In this document: one piece after another, positions 1-7,875 of the stretch
Position numbering within the stretch: the stretch's first letter is position 1
Layout of the letters: every line of letters starts with the position of its first letter
Assembly (NCBI GenBank): GCA_015063785.1
Contig: SVTM01000004.1
Location: forward strand, 38,708 to 102,707
Direction of reading: 5' to 3'
DNA length: 64,000 nt
From: Oscillospiraceae bacterium
Lineage (GTDB): Bacteria > Bacillota > Clostridia > Oscillospirales > CAG-382
Notes under the pieces: generated by a model
Told to the model about the DNA's origin: nothing
What the model saw: the letters and a program-made list of their open reading frames with translations, nothing else
Databases searched by the model: none
Made by a program: the position numbers and the translations under genes

Positions 1-458
1 TCGGGCTGAAGATCCTCGTGAACAAGGGGATATTTAACTCCTGCCTCGCGGTCGGTGATAACCGAGAACATGGTTACTTCAGAACCTGTGCCGCTGGTGG
101 TGGGAATGGCAACAAGCTTGATATCCTGCTTTTTGCCCGAACGCTTTGCCATGAGAAGAACAGCTTTTGCGGCATCAATAGAAGATCCTCCGCCGAGAGC
201 CACAACAATGTCTGCATTCGCTTTAAGAAGAAAGTCGAGTCCCTGAACCACAAGTTCAATAGGGGGGTCGGGCTTTACATCGCCAAAAATGCTGACGCTG
301 TTGCAACCGTCAAGCTTTTCTGCTATTCTCTGGGCAACGCCGCTTTTCACCATAAAAGGATCAGTGAAAATGACGGCGTTTACGTTCTTGTATTCACAAA
401 GCTTGTCAAGAGCATTCTGATCAAAACAGACAGTGGTTGGAAGTCTGAAAGTGTTCAT
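1..458 (-). CDS. Iron-containing alcohol dehydrogenase, PduQ-like (3' end off window)
   Basis: Group III Fe-dependent alcohol dehydrogenase, here probably reducing propionaldehyde to 1-propanol and regenerating NAD+ for the microcompartment. The ATG at 458 follows an AGGAG ribosome binding site. The N-terminal 152 codons show the family's NAD-binding signature, a GGGSSIDAAK loop followed by IPTTSGTGSE. The gene runs off the left edge, so the iron ligands (usually an Asp and three His in the C-terminal half) cannot be checked. It is the most downstream visible gene of the microcompartment operon, 21 bp after the BMC-T gene. Family assignment is firm; the PduQ role is inferred from context. Confidence 0.88.
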   Translation of the reverse strand, partial: MNTFRLPTTVCFDQNALDKLCEYKNVNAVIFTDPFMVKSGVAQRIAEKLDGCNSVSIFGDVKPDPPIELVVQGLDFLLKANADIVVALGGGSSIDAAKAVLLMAKRSGKKQDIKLVAIPTTSGTGSEVTMFSVITDREAGVKYPLVHEDLQP

Positions 459-479
459 ATACTGCTCCTTGCAAATTTA

Positions 480-1028
480 TCAGAGAATTGTTTCCCAAAG
501 ACGCTTGTCGGGATTGGGAATGACAGAGCTGTCAAGCAGCATACCGTCGTGTGAAACCTCCTGCTGAGCGCGCTCGATAGCAGCAGATACAGCTGCAACG
601 TCGCCGGTGATGAGCATATACGATTTTCCGCACATACCGCGGGCAACTCGGAGCTCGATAAGGTCAACAAGAGATGTCTTTGCTGCGGCGTCTGCCGCCA
701 TGATAATATCGGCGGCGTTGAAAGTTTCAAGAACGCCGAGAGCCTTCACGTCTTCAACCTTGGATGCACCGTAAAGGGCAGGGAAGATCGAATCGTGAGG
801 ATTGCCCAGGACAAAGCTGCCCATTATCTTGGAGTCAAATCTTGCCTTTACCGAATCAACAGCAGCCTTAACAGCGCTGAGATCTCCGGTAATGATAACA
901 ATGTATTTGCCCGGACATACAGGTTGACTTTCAATAACTTCCACTTCCGCAGTCTTGAGCATCATATCAGCGCTCTGAATGCCTGCGGAAACCGTCTGAA
1001 GTTCAACCATTCCGATTGCTTTACTCAT
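480..1028 (-). CDS. pduT: Tandem-domain shell protein BMC-T, PduT-like
   Basis: Trimeric microcompartment shell protein with two BMC domains (about residues 3-90 and 95-182). The start MSKAIGMVEL matches the usual PduT N-terminus; an in-frame GTG at 1094 would add 22 unrelated residues. Cys38 lies in VCPGKY, the position where Salmonella PduT binds a pore [4Fe-4S] cluster, so electron transfer across the shell is likely. It ends in the typical VIPNPD segment. It is encoded next to the PduS-like flavo-iron-sulfur protein, its known partner in Pdu systems. No strong ribosome binding site precedes the chosen ATG, so the exact start is less certain than the family. Confidence 0.9.
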   Translation of the reverse strand: MSKAIGMVELQTVSAGIQSADMMLKTAEVEVIESQPVCPGKYIVIITGDLSAVKAAVDSVKARFDSKIMGSFVLGNPHDSIFPALYGASKVEDVKALGVLETFNAADIIMAADAAAKTSLVDLIELRVARGMCGKSYMLITGDVAAVSAAIERAQQEVSHDGMLLDSSVIPNPDKRLWETIL

Positions 1029-1102
1029 TGATAGTAACCGTGAGTTTTCGTCGGTGAAAAGATCACAGACAAAAAGCTTCCTTTCTCCCCACACAAATAA
1101 AT

Positions 1103-1119
1103 ACTTTGAAAATCAAAGT
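1103..1119. repeat. 7-bp inverted repeat between pduS and pduT
   Basis: ACTTTGA and TCAAAGT flank a 3-nt loop in the 168-bp gap between the PduS-like and PduT-like genes. It lacks a convincing U-tract, so it may be a processing or stability hairpin rather than a terminator. A second small stem (CCGGG/CCCGG) lies nearby at about 1145-1175. Confidence 0.35.
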
Positions 1120-1196
1120 GTACTTGTGAAAGTACCGTATTCTCCGGGTTTTTGTGGGGCAAAATCCCGGAAGGGTAGAAGAATATCAGATCACGC

Positions 1197-2528
1197 TTAT
1201 GCTTCGATCACAACGAATTTTTCGTTGGCATCGACAACCTTGCCGGAAATAGATGCGTGTACGGGCATCGAGAGCTTGCCTTCGGCGGCCTCACCGATAA
1301 CCTGACCTGCCTTTACCTTGTCGCCCTTCTTGACGATGGCGGCGGCAGGAACACCGATGCTCTGGCTGAGCATGATCTTAACCTTCTTTGCGCCGACTGT
1401 TTCGTCAACAAGCGGTGCGGGAAGGTTGTATTTTGTAAGTCCGAGACGGGCTGTAAGTCTGGGCATGGGTACAAGTCTGTCTGTACGATGCTCGGAAACG
1501 TCAGAGAACTTTGCATCTGCGTGGTTGATCTGAACGCCGTTCTTGCGAAGACCCATCTTGTATTCGCCGATAAGAGTTCTGGGCGAAAGGTTCTGTCCGC
1601 AGGCATAAAGTTCGCAAATGCCGCACTGCGAGCAGTACATTGTGTTGATAAAAGGTCCTACGTCCTTTGTTGCTCCGCTGGTTGCCGAACGCATGAAAGC
1701 GTGGGGCTCGATGGGATGACCGAGAAGATGTCTCGAGCAGAGATCTGTACACATTCTGCACTGACAGCAAGCTGCCATGGCGCGCTTCATGTCGATCTGG
1801 ATCTTTGCGGTTTTCTTGGAGATCAGCGGATGAGTTGTGGGGAGAACGAGGATTGCGTTGGATGTTTTTGTCACAACATCCGAGGGAGAAACCACGCGGC
1901 CTGTCATGGGGCCACCGCCGATAAGAGAATAATCGGCAACAGTTGCACCGCCTGCCAGCTCAATGAGCTCGGCATATGTCATGCCAAGAGGAGCCTTGAG
2001 GGTGATGGGGTTCTTGACCTCACCTGCAATCGTTATGTACTTTGTTGTAACGGGTTCCGACTTGTTAATTGCGTTGTAAACATTGAGAATAGTCTCAACG
2101 TTGAACACAGTAACTCCAACAGTAATGGGGAGTGCGCCGGGAGCCACAACTCTCTTTGTGGTTTCGTAGATAGTGATGACTTCATCACCCGCGGGATAAA
2201 CTTCGGGCAAAAGACCGATGCGTGCCTTGGGGAATCTGTCAAGATTTGCCTTTACGGCATCAACTGCGCCTTTGTAGGCTTCCTTTACGGCGATGATGAT
2301 ATGATCTGCCTCCACAGCCTCGGCGATTGTGTCGAGGGTTGTGAGGATCTCGAGAGCATATTTTTCAAGCACCTGACGGTGAAGCTTGAGCAAGGGTTCG
2401 CATTCAGCACAGTTGAGGATTATGGTGTCCGCACGCTTATCAAGCTTTGCGTAAGAAGGAAATCCGGCTCCGCCTGCTCCGGCGACACCGTTTTTCTTCA
2501 TAATTTCAACAAGTTCTGTCAATACCAT
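1197..2528 (-). CDS. pduS: PduS/RnfC-like flavo-iron-sulfur electron carrier
   Basis: 443-residue RnfC/NuoF-like protein of the PduS family. A glycine-rich GVAGAGGAGFPSY motif near residues 14-26 is the nucleotide/flavin site, followed by a SLBB-like region, then two ferredoxin-like cysteine groups: C254/C255/C257/C260/C264 and C299/C302/C305/C310. The C-terminus is a lipoyl-like half-barrel (GVPAAAIVKKGDKVKAGQVIGEA). PduS was first described as a cobalamin reductase; this operon has a B12-independent dehydratase, so NADH oxidation and electron export through the PduT-type Fe-S shell protein is the more likely role. ATG at 2528 follows GGAG and lies 9 bp after the EutN gene. Confidence 0.92.
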   Translation of the reverse strand: MVLTELVEIMKKNGVAGAGGAGFPSYAKLDKRADTIILNCAECEPLLKLHRQVLEKYALEILTTLDTIAEAVEADHIIIAVKEAYKGAVDAVKANLDRFPKARIGLLPEVYPAGDEVITIYETTKRVVAPGALPITVGVTVFNVETILNVYNAINKSEPVTTKYITIAGEVKNPITLKAPLGMTYAELIELAGGATVADYSLIGGGPMTGRVVSPSDVVTKTSNAILVLPTTHPLISKKTAKIQIDMKRAMAACCQCRMCTDLCSRHLLGHPIEPHAFMRSATSGATKDVGPFINTMYCSQCGICELYACGQNLSPRTLIGEYKMGLRKNGVQINHADAKFSDVSEHRTDRLVPMPRLTARLGLTKYNLPAPLVDETVGAKKVKIMLSQSIGVPAAAIVKKGDKVKAGQVIGEAAEGKLSMPVHASISGKVVDANEKFVVIEA

Positions 2529-2537
2529 AATGTTTTA

Positions 2538-2804
2538 TTACTCCAGTCCGGTGCCGTCATCAACAATGCCCACAACAGCCGCATCAACGGGAGTGTTTCC
2601 GTCGTTGCATGCCAGTCGTGCCGCACTGCCCTGTGCTACCAAAACAATGTCGCCTATACCGGCGCCCACATTGTCAACGGCTACCATTTTTGTGTTATCA
2701 TTCGTCATGGAGGAAAGGATCTCTACCACAAGGAACTTACAGCCCACAAGAGCTTCGTTCTTGCGTGTGGAAATTACTTTTCCGACGACTTTGCCAATTA
2801 TCAT
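2538..2804 (-). CDS. Pentameric shell vertex protein, EutN/CcmL/PduN family
   Basis: 88-residue BMC-P protein that caps the vertices of the polyhedral shell. It begins MIIGKVVGKVIST, the common start of the family, and contains GCKFLVVEI and AVDNVGAGIGDIVLVAQGSA, the conserved strand and pore segments. The ATG at 2804 is preceded by AAAGGTG with 6-nt spacing; a GTG at 2813 lies inside that ribosome binding site region and is disfavoured. It is the only BMC-P gene in view and sits immediately before pduS. Confidence 0.94.
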   Translation of the reverse strand: MIIGKVVGKVISTRKNEALVGCKFLVVEILSSMTNDNTKMVAVDNVGAGIGDIVLVAQGSAARLACNDGNTPVDAAVVGIVDDGTGLE

Positions 2805-2877
2805 TATAATCACCTTTTGTCCGACTTTGGAATAGTTCCTTTGTCGGGAGTAATTGGATTTTTATGCGGCACGCCGC

Positions 2878-2903
2878 GGGGCGGAAAGATATATTGCCGC
2901 CCC
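2878..2903. repeat. GC-rich hairpin in the shell-gene intergenic gap
   Basis: GGGGCGG at 2878-2884 pairs with CCGCCCC at 2897-2903. A second stem, GCGGC/GCCGC, lies directly beside it at about 2866-2877. Both are in the 139-bp gap between the extended BMC-H gene and the EutN gene. There is no clear U-tract, so RNA processing or attenuation that tunes shell stoichiometry is possible; function is not shown. Confidence 0.35.
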
Positions 2904-2943
2904 GAAGAGACGTCGCGTCGAATTTTGAAAAGTTCCCGTTATC

Positions 2944-3390
2944 TTACTTGAGAGCGGGGAGGATCTTTTCAACGTCTGCGTGAGGTCTGGGAATAACGTG
3001 AGTTGCAATAACTTCACCAAGACGCTCAGCAGAAGAAGAACCTGCTTCAACTGCAGCCTTAACTGCGCCAACGTCGCCGCGAACCATAACGCTTACAAGT
3101 CCGGAACCGATCTTTTCGGTGCCAACAAGTTCAACGTTTGCTGCCTTGAGCATAGCGTCAGCAGCTTCAACTGCTGCAACAAGTCCTCTTGTTTCGATCA
3201 TACCTAATGCCTGCTGTGTCATAACTTTTACCTCCGTTATGTTATCAGAAATTTTAGTATTTGTGGTTTTGGTATCTGCAACATTTTGAGCAACTACGCT
3301 CTGAGGCTGTGCAGAAACAGCCGCGCTCTTTTTTGCCGCGGTTCTGCCTCTCGGCTTCTTTTCCGCAGTGTTTTCATTTTTTGCAGCCAT
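2944..3390 (-). CDS. BMC-H shell protein with N-terminal extension and possible internal start
   Basis: 148-residue ORF. Residues 57-148 are a canonical PduA/PduJ-type hexameric shell domain ([13 protein letters not shown]... [20 protein letters not shown]), very similar to the neighbouring 91-residue BMC-H at 3729-4004. Residues 1-56 are a Lys/Ala/Thr-rich, low-complexity, probably disordered extension. Two starts have good ribosome binding sites: AGAGGT before the ATG at 3390, and GGAGGT before the ATG at 3222 (Met57). The gene may therefore yield both a long and a short shell protein, as the pduB/pduB' overlap does in Salmonella. Which form is made is unknown. Confidence 0.88.
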   Translation of the reverse strand: MAAKNENTAEKKPRGRTAAKKSAAVSAQPQSVVAQNVADTKTTNTKISDNITEVKVMTQQALGMIETRGLVAAVEAADAMLKAANVELVGTEKIGSGLVSVMVRGDVGAVKAAVEAGSSSAERLGEVIATHVIPRPHADVEKILPALK

Positions 3391-3402
3391 TTTTATTACC
3401 TC

Positions 3403-3696
3403 TTATTTCTTAGTCTTTGTAAGTCTCGACGCCGACAACTCGACCATACGCTGAGTTTCTTCGTGCGGGTTTGCAATAACGAAAGACGCACAAGGTGGAG
3501 TTACGCAAGATCTTTTTACGCATTCAACCGCCTCTGTTACGTCAGAAACGTCGCCTGTCACGATGATGGTGACAAGTCTGCCTCCGAGCTTTCGTTCCCA
3601 TGTGACAAAAGAAACGTTTGCGCTTTTGCACATGATGTCAAGAGCATCAACCGCCGCAACGACGCCTGAAACTTCGACGAGTCCCAAAGATTTCAT
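3403..3696 (-). CDS. BMC-H shell protein, divergent
   Basis: 97-residue single BMC domain starting MKSLGLVEVSGVVAAVDAL, with the second-half signature LVTIIVTGDVSDVTEAVE. It lacks the usual pore-region KIGSG motif; the equivalent segment reads ERKLGGRL, and the central strand carries a Trp. A different pore, and perhaps a different metabolite or edge role, is likely. It ends with a basic tail (RLTKTKK). ATG at 3696 follows AAAGGAAG. It lies between two PduA/J-like genes, so the shell probably mixes at least three hexamer types. Confidence 0.88.
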   Translation of the reverse strand: MKSLGLVEVSGVVAAVDALDIMCKSANVSFVTWERKLGGRLVTIIVTGDVSDVTEAVECVKRSCVTPPCASFVIANPHEETQRMVELSASRLTKTKK

Positions 3697-3728
3697 AGTT
3701 TTCTTCCTTTACGAATTTTATCGGAAAA

Positions 3729-4004
3729 TCAGAACTTGGGGAGAATCTTTTCCACGTCTGCGTGGGGTCTGGGGATAACGTGTGTAGCAACGAGCTCGCC
3801 GAGAGTAGAAGCTGCCTGTCCGCCTGCTTCAACTGCAGCCTTAACTGCGCCGACATCGCCGCGAACCATAACACTTACGAGACCGGAACCGATCTTTTCT
3901 GTGCCGATAAGTGTAACTTCTGCAGACTTAACCATTGCGTCTGCTGCTTCGATTGCTGCTGTGAGACCACGGGTCTCGATCATTCCCAATGCTTCCTGTG
4001 CCAT
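3729..4004 (-). CDS. BMC-H shell protein, PduA/PduJ type
   Basis: 91-residue canonical hexameric shell protein, probably the major facet tile. It has the start [10 protein letters not shown], the pore loop KIGSG at about residues 37-41, [17 protein letters not shown], and the terminal [14 protein letters not shown]. The ATG at 4004 is preceded by CAGGAGG. It is nearly identical through the BMC domain to residues 57-148 of the 2944-3390 product, suggesting a recent duplication or strong selection. Confidence 0.94.
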   Translation of the reverse strand: MAQEALGMIETRGLTAAIEAADAMVKSAEVTLIGTEKIGSGLVSVMVRGDVGAVKAAVEAGGQAASTLGELVATHVIPRPHADVEKILPKF

Positions 4005-4040
4005 AATATAAATCCTCCTGAAATGTAGAAAATTTTAAAA

Positions 4041-4355
4041 TTATTTTTTGTCAAGTCCCGAAAGAGCAAGCATTTTGCCTGTTCCGTCCTCGGGGCGAGC
4101 GATTATGTGTTTTGTAACAACGCCCGAAACCTGGTTTGCTGCGATTTCCGCTGCATCGACTGCCGCCGTTACAGAGTCAACAGAGCCTCTGAACTTCACT
4201 GCGACGATGAGGGGAACCTTGAGCTCGTCGGGTTTCTTGGGTTTGTTTTTGTCGAAGGTCTCGGCTGTGACGTTGCCTGCCTTGCATCCCGCATCAAGCG
4301 CGGCAAAGGCTGCAACAAGGCCATAAACCTCGATAATTCCGACTGCCTGTGTCAT
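4041..4355 (-). CDS. BMC-H shell protein with inserted loop
   Basis: 104-residue BMC-domain protein starting MTQAVGIIEVYGLVAAFAAL. Between strands two and three it carries a Lys/Pro-rich insertion (about residues 33-46, DKNKPKKPDELK) absent from the PduA-type paralogues, then AVKFRGSVDSVTAAVDAA and HIIARPEDG. The insertion would sit near the hexamer pore or face. ATG at 4355 follows AAAGGA. It is the first of four adjacent BMC-H genes, directly after the zinc alcohol dehydrogenase gene. Confidence 0.9.
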   Translation of the reverse strand: MTQAVGIIEVYGLVAAFAALDAGCKAGNVTAETFDKNKPKKPDELKVPLIVAVKFRGSVDSVTAAVDAAEIAANQVSGVVTKHIIARPEDGTGKMLALSGLDKK

Positions 4356-4392
4356 CTTCTTATAATCCTTTCGATTTGATCAAATCTTACGG

Positions 4393-5607
4393 TTATTTGT
4401 TGACGACGGCAACCTTCAGACCTTCCATCTTGACGTTTGTGATAAAAGCTTCGCTTGCCTGTTCCAGCGGGAACTTATGTGTGATAAGCTCCTTGATTGG
4501 AAGACCGATGGCGATAGCTCTCTTTAAGAAATCAAAGGTTGTTGCGTAGTCTCTGAGGGTATATACCCACGAGCCGACAGTGGTGATTTCCTTCGAGCAG
4601 ATGTCAAAGTGGGGGTTGATGGTGGCGTCTCCGCCGTTGATAAAGAATCCGAGCTCACAAAGTCCGCCGCCGTTGCGGATGAACTTGTAGATGTTTGCAT
4701 GAGCGATGGGGCTTCCTGTGCACTGGAAAGCGAAATCAGCGAAATATCCGCCGAAAGCGTTCTTGACAGCGTCAGTAAGAGCCTCGATGCCCTTGTGCTC
4801 GGAGAAGTTGACTGTCTGATCTGCACCCATGCGCTTTGCAAAGGCAAGTCTCTTTTCGTTTCCGTCAACGGCAACGATATTTTCGATACCCATTGTGCGC
4901 AATACAGCGATACAGATAAGACCGATAGGTCCGCAACCCTGAACGACTACACGGCTGTTGAATCTGAGAATGCCGGTGGTCTTTGCACGTTCTACCGCGT
5001 GGATAAGAACTGCGCAGGGCTCGATAAGGATTCTCGAATCGAGATCGAGATCGCTTACGTTAAAGATTGTGGAACCCTTTCTGATGAGAATATAGTCTGC
5101 GAACCATCCGTTGAGATGAACGTCGTCATCTGGGAGAAGTCCGTAAACGTCGGCACCGCCAACGTTCTGCTTGTTAAGGTCGAACATGGTGATGTCGGGG
5201 TTGTCCTTGAAGATCATGCAGGAAACAACTTTGTCGCCGACCTTGAGGTCTTTGCCTGCACTGTCCTTCTTGACGTTTTTACCCATCTTAACGATCTCGC
5301 CTGTGCCTTCGTGGCCGAGGGCAACGGGAATGAGACCAAAGGGATCGCGCTTGAATTCGTGTGCGTCTGTTCCGCAAACGCCGCAGCCTTCGACCTTGAC
5401 AAGAATGTCGTCGTCGCCGACTTCGGGCATGGGGAAGGTCTTGAGTTCGATCTTCTCAATACCTGTGAGCATCGCAACACGGCAGGTGGAGGGGATTCCA
5501 CCCGAAACAGATGCCTTTGCGGCAGGGGCGGGAGCAGAGCTTGTTCCGCGCATACCTTCAAGAACCTGTTTTACGATTTCTTCGATATTGTTCTTGTTGT
5601 AATCCAT
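4393..5607 (-). CDS. Zn-dependent MDR alcohol/threonine dehydrogenase-like enzyme with encapsulation helix
   Basis: 404-residue medium-chain dehydrogenase. Residues 4-20 (NNIEEIVKQVLEGMRG) form an amphipathic helix followed by an Ala/Pro-rich linker, the typical layout of a microcompartment targeting peptide. The catalytic domain begins at about residue 40; GCGVCGTDAHEF and GHEGTGEI are the catalytic zinc motifs and GCGPIGL the Rossmann glycine loop. The structural-zinc Cys cluster is not evident. It likely interconverts lactaldehyde and propanediol, or another aldehyde/alcohol pair, inside the shell; similar genes occur in clostridial fucose/rhamnose microcompartment loci. The substrate is not readable from sequence. 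Confidence 0.85.
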   Translation of the reverse strand: MDYNKNNIEEIVKQVLEGMRGTSSAPAPAAKASVSGGIPSTCRVAMLTGIEKIELKTFPMPEVGDDDILVKVEGCGVCGTDAHEFKRDPFGLIPVALGHEGTGEIVKMGKNVKKDSAGKDLKVGDKVVSCMIFKDNPDITMFDLNKQNVGGADVYGLLPDDDVHLNGWFADYILIRKGSTIFNVSDLDLDSRILIEPCAVLIHAVERAKTTGILRFNSRVVVQGCGPIGLICIAVLRTMGIENIVAVDGNEKRLAFAKRMGADQTVNFSEHKGIEALTDAVKNAFGGYFADFAFQCTGSPIAHANIYKFIRNGGGLCELGFFINGGDATINPHFDICSKEITTVGSWVYTLRDYATTFDFLKRAIAIGLPIKELITHKFPLEQASEAFITNVKMEGLKVAVVNK

Positions 5608-5622
5608 TTTTGTAAAACTCCG

Positions 5623-6129
5623 TTACAGGCATTTTTTTGCTTCTTCTTCCACGCATGAGGCACCAAACGCCGCAAGCACGGTGTCCTGCTCCTCACTGCC
5701 TCCGCTGACTCCCAGGCCGCCTATGATCTTACCCGAGAGAACAAGAGGTTCGCCGCCGCCGAAAATAACGATTTTGCCGTCATTTGTCTGCTGGATACCG
5801 TATAAAGGTCCGTGGGGCTGTGAAAGATTTTTGAGCTTGATTGTTGACATTTTCAGCGAAACAGAAGTGAAAGCTTTGTTAAAAGCCACGTCAAAGCTTG
5901 CAATGTAAGAATCATCCATGCATTCGGTAAGCACGGGACGTGCACCTGCACTGCATATCGAAACGACGGCGCGAACGCCCATTTCGGAAGCTTTGTCTTC
6001 GATCCTTTTTGCAATTCGCTTTGCAAGGGCAAGGCTTATGGTGCTTTGGTTGATGATGGCTTTATTTGTTTTCATCTCTGTTGCCACCGCGTCAACTATT
6101 TTTGAAATGTCGGTGTTATGCATAAGCAT
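5623..6129 (-). CDS. HbpS/GlcG-like protein (PduO C-terminal domain family)
   Basis: 168-residue DUF336/HbpS-like protein, a fold also found as the C-terminal domain of PduO and as stand-alone proteins in glycyl radical microcompartment loci. Family marks are ALAKRIAKRIEDKASEMG, the LSQPHGPLYGIQ segment, and the terminal glycine-rich IFGGGEPLVLSGKIIGGLGVSGGS. Some members bind haem or B12-related ligands; the role here is unknown, with redox or cofactor maintenance as possibilities. Residues 1-22 look helical and could target the protein to the lumen. Start is uncertain between Met1 (6129) and Met3 (6123). Confidence 0.82.
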   Translation of the reverse strand: MLMHNTDISKIVDAVATEMKTNKAIINQSTISLALAKRIAKRIEDKASEMGVRAVVSICSAGARPVLTECMDDSYIASFDVAFNKAFTSVSLKMSTIKLKNLSQPHGPLYGIQQTNDGKIVIFGGGEPLVLSGKIIGGLGVSGGSEEQDTVLAAFGASCVEEEAKKCL

Positions 6130-6138
6130 TACCCGAAA

Positions 6139-6942
6139 TTATTTGCCGAGCTGTGCAAGAACTCTCTTTGTGATCTCTGCAATAACGTCAGAATCGTTGG
6201 AAGAAGAGTGAGATGTCGAGCAGCTGCCATCACAGTTTGGACATCTGGGTCTGCCTGCTGCAACATTGGGGCAGAGGTCAGCAGGGTGCTTACCTGTCAT
6301 GCCGAACTTGCGGCGGATTTCGTAAAGCTGCTGAACCTGTTCTTCTGTGAGTTCCTTGGGTCCGCCGAGCATTGTGGAGATGAAGAGGAGCTGAGCGTAG
6401 AACTCAACAGATTCCATCTTGTGGTATGCCGAGAGAAGCGAATCCGAGAATGCAAGAGCACCGTGGTTTGCAAGAAGAACTGCATCATAGTGCTGGAGAT
6501 ACTTGGAAACTGCATCAGGAATTTCTTCTGTCGAAGGACAGCCGTATTCAGCGATCGGAACACATCCGAGAGCGATAACTGCCTCAGGCATGATCTGAGC
6601 TGTAAGCGGAATTCCTGCAATAGCAAAACCTGTTGCATACATAGGATGAGCGTGAACGACAGACTTTACGTCAGGTCTTTCCTTGTAAACTCTCATATGC
6701 ATCTTGATTTCGGAAGAGGGACGGAAGCCTTCGTTTGCTTCGATAACTTCGCCTCTGCCGTTTACCTTACAGATGTATTCGGGAGTCATGAAGCCCTTGG
6801 ATACACCTGTTGGTGTGCAAAGATACTGATCTTCGCCGACTTTTACGGAGATGTTGCCGTCGTTGGAAGCAACCATGCCGCGGTCATAGATTCTTTTGCC
6901 GATTTCGCACATTTGAACTTTAATTGCGTACTCTGAAGCCAT
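6139..6942 (-). CDS. Class II aldolase (fuculose/rhamnulose-1-phosphate type) with C-terminal targeting tail
   Basis: 267-residue zinc class II aldolase/adducin-family enzyme, probably cleaving L-fuculose-1-phosphate or L-rhamnulose-1-phosphate to dihydroxyacetone phosphate and lactaldehyde. Visible motifs are SNDGNIS (phosphate site), HAHPMYATG (zinc histidines), a catalytic Glu-containing stretch before it, and ANHGALAF. After the catalytic domain (ends near residue 213) come a CPN..RPRCPNCDGSC segment with several cysteines, a Ser/Asn linker, and a final amphipathic helix DVIAEITKRVLAQLGK, a classical encapsulation peptide. ATG at 6942 follows AAAGGAG. Context makes a fucose/rhamnose role likely; the exact sugar is inferred. 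Confidence 0.9.
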   Translation of the reverse strand: MASEYAIKVQMCEIGKRIYDRGMVASNDGNISVKVGEDQYLCTPTGVSKGFMTPEYICKVNGRGEVIEANEGFRPSSEIKMHMRVYKERPDVKSVVHAHPMYATGFAIAGIPLTAQIMPEAVIALGCVPIAEYGCPSTEEIPDAVSKYLQHYDAVLLANHGALAFSDSLLSAYHKMESVEFYAQLLFISTMLGGPKELTEEQVQQLYEIRRKFGMTGKHPADLCPNVAAGRPRCPNCDGSCSTSHSSSNDSDVIAEITKRVLAQLGK

Positions 6943-7014
6943 TTTTCTTTCTCCTTTGTATAGTATTTTAAATGGTTTGTATATTTAAGCGGGGTTCCCC
7001 CGAGCTTACAAAAA

Positions 7015-7443
7015 TTAACTTTGGCGGAGATAATCGAGAATTTCGGACACTCCGACCGAGTGGGTGGAATCGACGTGAAAAATTTTCTTGCAGCCGCAGA
7101 TTTCAAGCCACCTGTCAGCAAGCGGAATGTTTGCATCGGGATGGTCGATCTTTGTCACGATGCCGATAACGTCGCGGGTTGCCATCGAAACGATGTTGGG
7201 CCCGAAAAGCGAAAAGGGCTCTGTGGCGGATATAAGAAGTCCCACAACGTCCGCTTCGTATGAGTAGATCGCAAGAGCACCACCCAGATGCTTTGTCTGG
7301 ATATATTCACCCGGGGTGTCGATCATAACGTCGTCGCGGTTGACATATTGCGTCTTTTCATAGTGGATCTCCTCACCGCGAAGCGCCTGCATAAGGGTTG
7401 TTTTTCCGCTTTCGCTGCGTCCGATAAGAATCAGCTTTTTCAT
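7015..7443 (-). CDS. pduV: PduV/EutP-type microcompartment GTPase
   Basis: 142-residue P-loop protein of the EutP/PduV family, whose members associate with the microcompartment surface; acetate kinase activity has been reported for EutP. Motifs are GRSESGKTT (Walker A, residues 8-16), DTPGEY (G3-like) and TKID (G4-like). It overlaps no neighbour but is only 6 bp from the PduU/EutS gene, and no clear ribosome binding site is seen, so translation may be coupled. Confidence 0.9.
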   Translation of the reverse strand: MKKLILIGRSESGKTTLMQALRGEEIHYEKTQYVNRDDVMIDTPGEYIQTKHLGGALAIYSYEADVVGLLISATEPFSLFGPNIVSMATRDVIGIVTKIDHPDANIPLADRWLEICGCKKIFHVDSTHSVGVSEILDYLRQS

Positions 7444-7449
7444 GTCGTA

Positions 7450-7851
7450 TTATGTTCTTGTGATGGGACAGACGTTAAAGCCGAGCTTTTCCTGCGCATA
7501 TTCGGTGACGGCACGGAAGGCAGCCTCCACGTCCGATATTGATCCTGTGATAACAAGCGTTCCGCTGAAGCGGTCGACAAAGCCCAGTTCAATGCCTGAT
7601 GCCTTCATGCTGATGTCCGCCGCAATTATGGCAGTTTCGGCAGGGCTTACGGTGAGCACACCGATGGCACTGTGGGAATAGTCGATTCTGGGATCAAGAC
7701 CGAGCTTTTTGTGAAGCTCTGTGTCGGGATTTGCGATTATGTGCGCAAGGGTTATCTGTTTTCCGGGGACAAGCTCCTGAATGATGCGGAGCTTTCCGCC
7801 GTCAGATTTGTTTGCCGCGGCAATAATCTGTTCGATGTTGTTTGTGTTCAT
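7450..7851 (-). CDS. pduU: Circularly permuted BMC-H shell protein, PduU/EutS type
   Basis: 133-residue permuted BMC-H. RIIQELVPGKQITLAHIIANP at about residues 22-42 is the N-terminal beta-barrel/permutation segment typical of PduU and EutS, followed by AIGVLTVSPAETAIIAADI and ELGFVDRFSGTLVITGSIS. An extra N-terminal helix of about 20 residues (NNIEQIIAAANKSDGG) is longer than in standard EutS. The ATG at 7851 follows AGAGG. PduU hexamers have a capped pore and can bind PduV, matching the adjacent pduV gene. Confidence 0.92.
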   Translation of the reverse strand: MNTNNIEQIIAAANKSDGGKLRIIQELVPGKQITLAHIIANPDTELHKKLGLDPRIDYSHSAIGVLTVSPAETAIIAADISMKASGIELGFVDRFSGTLVITGSISDVEAAFRAVTEYAQEKLGFNVCPITRT

Positions 7852-7875
7852 TTTTCCTCTTTGTTTGCGGAATTT

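Noticed and set aside
1197-2528. Cobalamin reductase function for the PduS-like protein
   Set aside because: The operon's dehydratase is B12-independent and no cobalamin gene is in view, so an electron-carrier role is preferred.
1257-2951. Open plus-strand frame of 564 codons
   Set aside because: Antisense to the pduS and eutN-type genes, with no recognisable domain; a shadow frame.
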